From DASPFV01 sp035620975 (lineage in GTDB: Bacteria > Acidobacteriota > Vicinamibacteria > Vicinamibacterales > 2-12-FULL-66-21), in assembly GCA_035620975.1 (NCBI GenBank), contig DASPFV010000313.1, forward strand, positions 1-13,009: a stretch of 13,009 nucleotides of DNA, given 5' to 3'. Each line of letters starts with the position of its first letter. The first letter of the stretch is position 1. The translations under genes were made by a program, and so were the position numbers. A model generated the notes under the pieces. It was not told the origin of the DNA. It saw nothing but the letters and a program-made list of their open reading frames with translations, and did no database searches. Shown here one piece after another: positions 6,956-13,009 of this stretch.

Positions 6956-8329
6956 GTGCACGCCGAGGGCGCTTCCTCCGATCTGCTCGCAATGATGGCC
7001 GGCGTGCGCGAGGTGGAAGCCGCGCTGTCGGACCGTGCGCGGATCCAGGCCATGCTCGACGTCGAAGCCGCGCTGGCGGAGGCCGAGGCGGCGCTGGGCG
7101 TCATTCCCGCTGCGGCGGCCGCTCCGATCCGATCCGCGGCACGCGGGCAGGATTACCCGCTGCGCGAGTTGGCCGACCAGGCGTCCAGCGCCGGAAATCT
7201 TCTGATTCCGCTGCTCTCCCGGTTCAGGCAAACGGTCGCCGCTTCCAGCCCCGAGGCGGCCGGGTTCGTCCACTGGGGAGCGACGAGCCAGGACATCATC
7301 GACACGGCGCTCGCGCTGCAGCTCCGGGCGGCCCTCTCGGTCCTGCTGGACGACACGGACCGCGCGGCGCGAGCCGCGGCCCGACACGCGCGGCAGCATG
7401 CGACGACGGTGATGGCGGGCCGGACCTGGCTGCAGCAGGCGACGCCGGTCACCTTCGGGCTCAAAGCCGCCGGGTGGCTCGACGCGATCCTCTCGGCGGC
7501 GAAGCGGGTCCGCGCCTCGCGCGACGCCGTGCTGGTGCTGCAGTTCGGGGGGGCCTCTGGCACGCTGGCCGCGCTCGGCGGCCAGGGGCCCGCCGTCGCG
7601 CGCGAGCTCGCAAGCAGGCTCGACCTTGCGCTGCCGCCCCTTCCGTGGCACGCCCAGCGCATTCGTGTTGCGGCGCTCGCCGCCGATCTCGGGATCCTGA
7701 CCGGGGCGTTCGGGAAGATCGCGCAAGACCTGTCCCTGCTCGCCCAGTCGGAGATCGCGGAGGCCTTCGACGCGCCGGAAGCCGCGGGCGGCTCGTCCAC
7801 GATGCCACACAAGCGCAACCCGGTGCGCGCGTCAATCGTGCAGGCGTGCGCCCTGCGTGCGCCCGGCCTCGTGGCCACGATGCTCGGCGCGATGCCGCAG
7901 GAACACGAGCGCGGACCCGCCGGTTGGCAGGCCGAGTGGGACGTCCTCCCGGATCTCGTGCGTACCTCCGCGTCGGCCGCCCGTGCGACCGCCGCGCTGC
8001 TCGAAGGCCTCGTCGTCGATGCCGGACGGATGCGACAGAACCTCGAGCAGGCCGGCGGCGTGACGATGGCCGAGGCCGTCGTGATGAGGCTCGCGGGGGC
8101 TCTCGGCCCGGCCGACGCACGGCAGGCAGTCGAAGCCGCGGTGAAACGCGCAGCGGCCGAGCCGCGTCCGTTCGCCGAAATCCTCGCGGCCGATCCGAGG
8201 GTCTCGGCGGTCCTCGACCGGGAGGCGATCGACCGGGCGCTCGCGCCCGAGCACTACCTCGGGTCGAGCGGCCAGTTCATCCAGGCCGTCCTCGAGGCGT
8301 ACGAACGCGAGGAGCACACGGAGAGCTGA
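6956..8329 (+). CDS. pcaB: 3-carboxy-cis,cis-muconate cycloisomerase
   Basis: This fumarase/aspartase-superfamily enzyme cyclises 3-carboxy-cis,cis-muconate to 4-carboxymuconolactone, the second step of the protocatechuate branch of the beta-ketoadipate pathway, in the cytoplasm. The signature loop GGSSTMPHKRNPV (residues 278-290) carries the likely catalytic serine (Ser280 or Ser281). Other conserved blocks are GATSQD (108-113), GRTWLQQATPVTFGLK, VLQFGGASGTLAALGG, PWHAQR and AMPQEHERGPAGWQAEWDVL. These match Pseudomonas-type PcaB rather than adenylosuccinate lyase. I prefer the GTG at 6956 (457 residues) because similarity to PcaB N-termini seems to start at SSDLLAMM, upstream of the ATG at 6992. 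That ATG would give 445 residues and is the alternative; neither has a good ribosome-binding site. The stop lies one base before the PIG-L start, so the two are likely translationally coupled. A run of seven G encodes part of the FGGAS block. Confidence 0.93.
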   Translation: MHAEGASSDLLAMMAGVREVEAALSDRARIQAMLDVEAALAEAEAALGVIPAAAAAPIRSAARGQDYPLRELADQASSAGNLLIPLLSRFRQTVAASSPEAAGFVHWGATSQDIIDTALALQLRAALSVLLDDTDRAARAAARHARQHATTVMAGRTWLQQATPVTFGLKAAGWLDAILSAAKRVRASRDAVLVLQFGGASGTLAALGGQGPAVARELASRLDLALPPLPWHAQRIRVAALAADLGILTGAFGKIAQDLSLLAQSEIAEAFDAPEAAGGSSTMPHKRNPVRASIVQACALRAPGLVATMLGAMPQEHERGPAGWQAEWDVLPDLVRTSASAARATAALLEGLVVDAGRMRQNLEQAGGVTMAEAVVMRLAGALGPADARQAVEAAVKRAAAEPRPFAEILAADPRVSAVLDREAIDRALAPEHYLGSSGQFIQAVLEAYEREEHTES

Positions 8330-8330
8330 T

Positions 8331-11057
8331 ATGCGCACCCTGCACCGATCCGCCCTGGCGGTCGTGGCGGTCCTCGCCATGACGTGGCGCTCTCCTGCGG
8401 TCCAGATCACAGGCCCTGGCGAGGACGGCGCCGCCGGCGCGTGGCAGAAGATCCTGAAGCTGAAGACCACCGCCAGCGTCATGCACACGACTGCCCACCC
8501 CGACGACGAGCATGGCGGGCTGCTGGCGATGCTCAGCCGCGGCCGGGGAGCCCGGGTCTCGATGCTCACGCTCACGCGGGGGGAATCGGGCGACAACGCG
8601 ATCGGGCCCGAGCTCTTCGACGCGCTCGGCCTCATCCGGACCGAGGAGCTCCGTCTCGCGAATCGGTATTACGGCGTTGACCAGCAGTACTTCGGCACCG
8701 TCGCGGATTACGGATTCTCGAAGCGCCTCGACGAGGCGCTCGAGAAGTGGGGCCGCGACCGCGTCCTCCGCGACATCGTCGCGGTGATCCGGACCGAGCG
8801 GCCTCTGGTGATCATCTCCCGGTTCCGGGGAGACGAGCGCGACGGACACGGCAATCACTCCGCCGCCGGCCTCCTCACGCGCGAGGCGTTCAGGCTGGCG
8901 GGTGACGCGCAGGCGTTTCCGGAGCTGACGGAGGCGCACCTTCGTCCATGGCAGCCGCTGAAACTCTACATGGGCGGCGTCCGGCATAATGAAGACTGGA
9001 CGATCGAGGTGAACCCGGGTGAATACGACCCGGTGCTGGGCGAGTCGTATCACTCCCTGGGCCGCCTGGGTCTGAGCTTCCAGCGATCCCAGACTGGCGG
9101 CCGTCCCTGGCCGACGCCGGGCCCGGCGATCTCCTATTACAGGCGCCTGCAGTCGCTCGTCGAGGCACCGCAGAAGGAAATGTCCTTCTTCGACGGGATC
9201 GACACCACCCTGTCCGGACTGTATCGGACGCTTCGTCTCGAGCCGCCGGCGGAAGCTGCTTCGCTGCTGGCAAGCGTCGAGCGGGAGATTCAGGCGGCAG
9301 CGGACGCGTTCGAGCTCACGGATCCATCGGCAGCGGCTCCGGCCCTCGCCCGGGCGCTTTCGGCGGTGCGGTCCGCAACTGCCCGTCTCGGTGGCGAGGC
9401 GGATGTGGCGCACGTCCTGGATCTGAAAGAACGTCAGCTCGCCGACGCCCTCACCGCCTCCCTCGGGATCATGGTGACGGCCTACGCACAGCCGGCCGAC
9501 GCGCCTCGACCTGCGGGACCGTTCGGCGGCGCTCCGCCGGCCATGGATCCCGTCGTGCCCGGCCAGAGCTTCGACGTTCGCGTGACGTTCGTCAGCCGCG
9601 GAAAGCACGAGATCGACGGCGTCGGAACCGTGTCAGTCCAGTGTGCGGCGGGTTGCGTTCAGCCGTCGCCCGGGACCCTGACCCCGGTTCACCGGAACGA
9701 GCCGCACGTGCGCGACCTCAGGATCACGGTTCCCACCGATGCGGCCCTGACCCGTCCTCATTTCACGCGGAAGTCGATCCAGGACGCCAGCTACGAGGTG
9801 CTCGATCGCGCTCTGGCGTACCGACCTGCACCGGCACCCGCCTTCGAAGCGGTGGTCACGTACGCGATCGGGGGTGTCCCGGTCGAACTGCGGCGCGCGG
9901 TCACCCGTCTCGAGCCGAACCTTCCCTACGGCTACGAGCCGCGCGAGCTCGCCGTCGTGCCCGCCGTCGCGGTCGCGCTCAGCCCGGAGTACGCAGTCGT
10001 TCCGCTCGCGGCCGCTGCGCGTCGCAGCATTCGAATGGAGGTCGACGTTCAGAGCAACGATCCGGCGGGATCGGCAGGAACAGTCGCCCTGCAGGTACCC
10101 CCGGACTGGTCGGTCGAGCCGGCGTCGCACGCGTTCCGGTTCTCGCGGGCAGGCGAGAAGGCGCGCCATGTTTTCGAGGTCGGCATCCCCTCGCTCGACG
10201 CCGCCACGGAAAAACACGGACGAACACGGAACGCGGCTGCGGAGGCCTATCGCGTCGAAGCGGTCGCGAGGTCGGGCGGCCGGGAGTATCGCGACGGCTA
10301 CACCGTGCTCCGGCACCGGGACCTCGAGACGCGTTATCTCTACCGGCCTGCCACGAGCACGGTCCGCGGTGTGGATGTCGAGATTGCAGCAGGACTGCGC
10401 GTCGGCTACGTCATGGGCGTGGGCGACGACGTGCCTTCGGCGCTGGCGCAGCTGGGGGTCGAGGTGGAGCTGCTGGGGGCGCAGCAGCTCGGAACGGGAG
10501 ACCTCTCGCGGTTCGACGCGATCATGACTGGCACGCGCGCCTACGCCGTGCGTGAGGACCTGAAGACCCACAATCGCCGCCTGCTCGACTACGCGCGCGA
10601 GGGGGGCAACCTGATCGTCCTCTACAACACGCCGGAGCTCGTACCGGCGCAGTATGCGCCGTTTCCCGGAGAGCTTCCCGCCAACGCCGAGGAGGTGTCG
10701 GAGGAGGACTCGCCGGTGGAGATCCTGGCCCCAGATGCGGCCGTGCTCACGAGCCCCAACCGGATCACGCTGGCCGACTTCGAGAACTGGGTCGAACAGC
10801 GCGGCTCGAAGTTCTGGTCCTCCTGGAATCCCCGCTACACTCCGATCCTCGCCACGTGGGACACGGGCCAGGCCCCGCAGCGCGGCGGGTGGCTCCACGC
10901 CACGTACGGCCAGGGGCATTACACCTACTTCGCCTATGCGCTCCATCGCCAGCTGCCGTACGGCGTGCCGGGCGCGTACCGGCTGCTCGCGAACCTGCTG
11001 TCGCTCAACAGGCAGACTGGTTCGGGCCCGCGCGGCGGACCTGCTCCGCGGCCCTGA
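8331..11057 (+). CDS. Secreted PIG-L-family (LmbE-like) deacetylase with C-terminal GATase-like domain
   Basis: This 908-residue protein is probably a periplasmic or secreted zinc-dependent de-N-acetylase or amidase acting on a glycan or N-acyl sugar. Residues 1-25 form a signal peptide. The PIG-L/LmbE domain spans about 45-260, with AHPDDE at 55-60 and HGNH at 173-176 (two zinc ligands in the first, one in the second, by family rule). Helical sequence without a recognised motif follows to about 390. Then come beta-rich segments, including one at about 565-620 (PPDWSVEPASHAFRFSRAGE) that resembles the NEW3/NPCBM-associated sandwich. Residues about 688-905 look like a class I glutamine-amidotransferase-like fold (RVGYVMGVGDDVPSALAQLG, then FDAIMTGTRAY and GGNLIVLYNTPE). 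Large proteins of this plan occur in Acidobacteria and Bacteroidetes without a firm function. A GGAG lies upstream of the ATG. It sits between pcaB and pcaL, where no such protein is known to act. Residues about 625-635 derive from a tandem repeat. Confidence 0.88.
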   Translation: MRTLHRSALAVVAVLAMTWRSPAVQITGPGEDGAAGAWQKILKLKTTASVMHTTAHPDDEHGGLLAMLSRGRGARVSMLTLTRGESGDNAIGPELFDALGLIRTEELRLANRYYGVDQQYFGTVADYGFSKRLDEALEKWGRDRVLRDIVAVIRTERPLVIISRFRGDERDGHGNHSAAGLLTREAFRLAGDAQAFPELTEAHLRPWQPLKLYMGGVRHNEDWTIEVNPGEYDPVLGESYHSLGRLGLSFQRSQTGGRPWPTPGPAISYYRRLQSLVEAPQKEMSFFDGIDTTLSGLYRTLRLEPPAEAASLLASVEREIQAAADAFELTDPSAAAPALARALSAVRSATARLGGEADVAHVLDLKERQLADALTASLGIMVTAYAQPADAPRPAGPFGGAPPAMDPVVPGQSFDVRVTFVSRGKHEIDGVGTVSVQCAAGCVQPSPGTLTPVHRNEPHVRDLRITVPTDAALTRPHFTRKSIQDASYEVLDRALAYRPAPAPAFEAVVTYAIGGVPVELRRAVTRLEPNLPYGYEPRELAVVPAVAVALSPEYAVVPLAAAARRSIRMEVDVQSNDPAGSAGTVALQVPPDWSVEPASHAFRFSRAGEKARHVFEVGIPSLDAATEKHGRTRNAAAEAYRVEAVARSGGREYRDGYTVLRHRDLETRYLYRPATSTVRGVDVEIAAGLRVGYVMGVGDDVPSALAQLGVEVELLGAQQLGTGDLSRFDAIMTGTRAYAVREDLKTHNRRLLDYAREGGNLIVLYNTPELVPAQYAPFPGELPANAEEVSEEDSPVEILAPDAAVLTSPNRITLADFENWVEQRGSKFWSSWNPRYTPILATWDTGQAPQRGGWLHATYGQGHYTYFAYALHRQLPYGVPGAYRLLANLLSLNRQTGSGPRGGPAPRP
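10205..10234. repeat. 10-bp CACGGA repeat within the PIG-L gene
   Basis: CACGGAAAAA (10205-10214), CACGGACGAA (10215-10224) and CACGGAACGC (10225-10234) follow one another. The phase keeps the reading frame open and yields TEKHGRTRNA, a hydrophilic insert between the beta-rich segment and the next strand. Words of this kind are usually seen between genes, and the A-rich base composition differs from the surrounding coding sequence. Confidence 0.75.
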
Positions 11058-11079
11058 CCACGCTCACGGTCAATAGCCC

Positions 11080-12249
11080 ATGCCCCTTCTCAGCCTTCCC
11101 ACCGCTCGGTGTTTCTACCGGCTCGAGGGTCGAGACGATGCGCCGGCGCTGGTGCTGTCGCACTCGCTCGGCCTCGACCACGGCATGTGGGATCGGCAGG
11201 CGGCGGATCTCGCGCGGCATTTCCGCGTCCTGCGGTACGACACGCGGGGTCACGGCGCCAGCGACGCCACGCCGGGTGACTACACGATCGCGCAGCTGGC
11301 GGGCGACGTGCTCGCGCTGGCCGACGCGCTGGGCCTGGAACGGTTCGCGTTCTGCGGCCTCTCGCTGGGAGGAGCGATCGGGCAGTGGCTCGGCGCGTAC
11401 GCGGCGGAGCGCGTCAGCCACCTGGTCCTCGCGAACACCTCGGCGCGTCTCGGCGATCCGTCGCTGATGGAAAGCCGCCGGCAGGCCGTGCTCGCCGGTG
11501 GCCTCGCGGCGATCGAAGAGGTCGCCATGGCCCGGTACTTCACGCGGCGCAAGCTGGCGGCCGCCGACACCGATGTCGCCTACGCGCGGCGGACGCTCCT
11601 TGCGACCGACCCGGCGGGCTACGCCGGCTGCTGCGCGGCGTTGCGCGACCTCGATCAGGTCGCGCTGCTGCCGCGCATCCGCGTGCCCACGCTCGTCATT
11701 GGCGGCGACGCCGACGTCCCCATGCCCTGGCCGGAACACAGTGCCGTCCTCGCCAGCCGGATTCCCGGCGCCCGGGCGGTGCAGCTGCCGGCGGGACACC
11801 TCTCGAATCTCGAGCGGCCGCGGGGATTCTCGGCGGCGCTGTTCGAGTTCCTCCGGCCGGAGGGCCCGGGCGACCCCGAGGCCGGAATGATCGTGCGACG
11901 GCGCGTCCTGGGGGACGAGCACGTGGATCGGGCCGTCGCGTCGACGACGGCGTTCACCCGGGCGTTTCAGGCGCTCATCACGCAGTATGCCTGGGGGACG
12001 ATCTGGACCCGGCCCGGCCTCGACCCCCGCACGAGGCGCCTCCTCGTGCTGGCGACGACGGCCGCGCTCGGCCGGCTCGACGAGTTCCGGCTGCACGTCA
12101 GGACCGGTCTCGACCACGAGCTCGAACCGAGCGACCTCGAGGAGGTGCTGCTGCAGACGGCCGTCTACGCCGGCGTGCCGGCCGCGAACGCGGCGTTCCA
12201 TGCGGCGGCGGCGATCCTCGCGGAGCGGGAGTCGCCCGGACCGGCATGA
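11080..12249 (+). CDS. pcaL: Fused 3-oxoadipate enol-lactonase / 4-carboxymuconolactone decarboxylase
   Basis: This bifunctional cytoplasmic enzyme performs the two steps after PcaB: decarboxylation of 4-carboxymuconolactone to the enol-lactone, then hydrolysis to 3-oxoadipate. Residues 1-260 form an alpha/beta hydrolase (PcaD part) with the nucleophile Ser95 in GLSLGG, likely acid Asp212 in GGDADVPMP and His240 in AGHLSN; LSHSLGLDHGMWD (26-38) and RYDTRGHG are typical of enol-lactonases. After a short linker (EGPGDPEAG), residues 265-385 form the decarboxylase (PcaC part) with RRRVLGDEHVDRA, YAWGTIWTRPGLDPRTRRLL, EFRLHVRTGL (Glu335, His339) and LLQTAVYAGVPAANAAFH. Such fusions are known in actinobacteria, some proteobacteria and Acidobacteria. 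The total length of 389 residues is as expected. The start at 11080 lacks a good ribosome-binding site and lies 22 bases after the PIG-L stop, so expression likely depends on the upstream genes. Confidence 0.95.
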   Translation: MPLLSLPTARCFYRLEGRDDAPALVLSHSLGLDHGMWDRQAADLARHFRVLRYDTRGHGASDATPGDYTIAQLAGDVLALADALGLERFAFCGLSLGGAIGQWLGAYAAERVSHLVLANTSARLGDPSLMESRRQAVLAGGLAAIEEVAMARYFTRRKLAAADTDVAYARRTLLATDPAGYAGCCAALRDLDQVALLPRIRVPTLVIGGDADVPMPWPEHSAVLASRIPGARAVQLPAGHLSNLERPRGFSAALFEFLRPEGPGDPEAGMIVRRRVLGDEHVDRAVASTTAFTRAFQALITQYAWGTIWTRPGLDPRTRRLLVLATTAALGRLDEFRLHVRTGLDHELEPSDLEEVLLQTAVYAGVPAANAAFHAAAAILAERESPGPA

Positions 12250-12496
12250 CGCCGGTCGCCATCGCAGTCGCCGTCGGCGCCGCTGCCTGGAGTACCCGCC
12301 AGGCCGTTTCGGACCCGGCCGGTTCCAGCGCGACGATGAGCAGCGGACGCGCGGCGCCGCGGTCGTCGCCTGTCAGACGCCGGAGGAGGCGCTCGAGATG
12401 TAGTCGCCGCGGGGTCGCGAGCCGCGCTGCCGCCCTCCGACGTATGAGCCTCCCGTGGTCCCGCCGGACCGGACGGATGAGCAACCAGTCTGCCTG
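12250..12496. other. Gene-free stretch between pcaL and the VapC-like remnant
   Basis: Here the plus-strand pca unit and the minus-strand regulator converge. Open frames cross it in several phases, one starting with ATGA overlapping the pcaL stop. Their translations are Arg/Ala-rich without family motifs, and third-position G/C bias is weaker than in the true genes. Possible hairpins such as GGCCG...CGGCC (near 12302-12322) are short and lack a T-run, so no confident terminator can be named. Confidence 0.5.
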
Positions 12497-12583
12497 TCAC
12501 CAGAGAGTGGCGACGTCGGGATATCGGCGGATGTGCTCATCGGAGGTCACGACGGTCAACCCGTGCGCTACTCCGATCGCTGC
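12497..12583 (-). pseudogene. Remnant of a VapC-like PIN-domain toxin C-terminus
   Basis: One minus-strand frame ending with TGA at 12499-12497 encodes AIGVAHGLTVVTSDEHIRRY followed by PDVATLW. This closely resembles the last strand-helix-strand of VapC-type PIN ribonucleases, which typically end in (G)LxLVTSDExIRRYPxVxTLW-like sequence with a conserved acidic residue in TSDE. Further upstream the same frame is Gly/Arg/Ala-rich and carries no PIN active-site blocks, so only about 27 codons remain and no toxin can be made. The remnant overlaps the last codons and stop of the FCD regulator in a different frame, and no antitoxin gene is visible. It appears to be debris from a lost toxin-antitoxin locus; the assignment rests on motif recognition alone. 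Confidence 0.6.
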
Positions 12584-13009
12584 CGGAGCAGCGGCGCCCC
12601 GGGGAGCGTGTGCAGCATGTCGCGCCGCTCCAGCGCCCGCGCCAGCGCACGCTTGGCCACCAGCGCGTGCTCCCGCGTCACGTGCTCCGCCCTCGTGGCG
12701 TCCCGGCCGGCAATCGCCTCCACGATCGCCCGGTGGTGCTCGAGCGCGATCAACGCGTCGGTCTGCGCGGCCTCGCGATCCTCCTGCCGGAACACCAGCG
12801 CCCCCGGCGCTACGAACGGCAGCGCCACGTGCCGCTCGATCGCCTGCAGCAGCACCGGGCTCTTCGCCAGCCGCCACACCTCAACGTGGAATGCCACGTT
12901 CAACTCGATGTAGCGCAGGAACCGATCCAGCGTCATCGGCAGCAGATCGAGCGCCTGCGTGTAGTGGCGCCGCAGGCGCGCGACCTCGTCCGCCCCCGAC
13001 AGCCGCTGC
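12568..13009 (-). CDS. GntR-family transcription regulator, FCD-domain C-terminal part (cut by window edge)
   Basis: Only the ligand-binding half is in the window: the frame is open from 13008 down to the TAG at 12570-12568 and holds about 146 residues. The all-helical FCD (FadR C-terminal) domain is recognised by ARLRRHYTQALDL, the block YIELNVAFHVEVWRLAKSPV with its metal-site histidine, EHHRAIVEAIAGRDATRAEH with the next histidine, and the final REHALVAKRAL helix. FCD regulators usually bind carboxylic acids through a metal held by Asp and His residues, and many control aromatic or sugar acid catabolism. The N-terminal winged helix lies beyond the edge. An internal ATG at 12936 is not the start, since FCD-type sequence continues upstream of it. 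The gene is convergent with pcaL, so control of the pca genes or the sugar genes is possible but unproven. Its C-terminal tail overlaps the PIN-toxin remnant, which may have altered the last residues. Confidence 0.85.
   Translation of the reverse strand, partial: QRLSGADEVARLRRHYTQALDLLPMTLDRFLRYIELNVAFHVEVWRLAKSPVLLQAIERHVALPFVAPGALVFRQEDREAAQTDALIALEHHRAIVEAIAGRDATRAEHVTREHALVAKRALARALERRDMLHTLPGAPLLRQRSE

Noticed and set aside
6940..8382. A 480-codon plus-strand frame overlapping pcaB in another phase
   Set aside because: Arg-rich shadow of pcaB; all fumarase-superfamily motifs are in the pcaB frame.
12251..12484. A minus-strand frame containing RPLLIVALEPAGSETAWRVL, at first sight protein-like
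   Set aside because: No family was recognised, flanks are Arg/Pro-rich and third-position G/C bias is lower than in the real genes. It could be old gene debris but cannot be supported.
12246..12567. An open frame starting with ATG overlapping the pcaL stop (ATGA), which could be a further operon gene
   Set aside because: Its product is an Arg/Ala/Pro-rich sequence without recognisable domains and it runs on antisense to the FCD regulator; it behaves like a shadow frame.

Overview
The window is GC-rich and densely coded, with strong G/C preference at third codon positions. The best guess for the host is an Acidobacteriota bacterium, perhaps of the Vicinamibacteria type. This rests on the combination of an Oar-like TonB-dependent receptor with an N-terminal carboxypeptidase-regulatory-like domain, a very large secreted PVC-type heme-binding CxxCH protein, and large PIG-L proteins. 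It is an inference from gene content; no phylogenetic marker is present.

Minus-strand block (positions 6752 down to 1, read right to left): a class I xylose isomerase (xylA); a secreted multidomain protein with beta-propeller, HEAT-like, cytochrome c and discoidin-like parts; a Gfo/Idh/MocA oxidoreductase resembling the scyllo-inositol dehydrogenase YdgJ/IolW branch; and the N-terminal 363 residues of a TonB-dependent outer membrane receptor cut by the window edge. Together they suggest carbohydrate uptake and oxidation or isomerisation: outer-membrane import, periplasmic oxidation with electrons passed to a c-type heme, and cytoplasmic sugar conversion. Gaps of 94, 159 and 361 bases mean this need not be one transcript.

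Plus-strand block (6956 to 12249): pcaB (3-carboxy-cis,cis-muconate cycloisomerase), a secreted 908-residue PIG-L-family protein, and pcaL (fused 3-oxoadipate enol-lactonase and 4-carboxymuconolactone decarboxylase). pcaB and pcaL together carry three successive steps of the protocatechuate branch of the beta-ketoadipate pathway, from 3-carboxymuconate to 3-oxoadipate. The PIG-L gene sits between them with 1-base and 22-base junctions, so it is almost certainly cotranscribed although it has no known place in the pathway. Protocatechuate dioxygenase and the CoA-transferase/thiolase genes are not in the window. xylA and pcaB diverge from a shared 203-base region.

Right edge: the C-terminal half of a GntR-family regulator with an FCD ligand-binding domain lies convergent to pcaL. 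A short remnant of a VapC-like PIN toxin C-terminus overlaps its 3' end in another frame.

Short tandem repeats are a notable feature. A 14-bp array runs directly into the start codon of the heme protein; a 7-bp AACCCTG array abuts the xylA stop codon; a 7-bp CCAGCYG run lies in the xylA leader; and a 10-bp CACGGA-based repeat lies inside the PIG-L coding sequence. No RNA genes, complete mobile elements or CRISPR arrays were seen.
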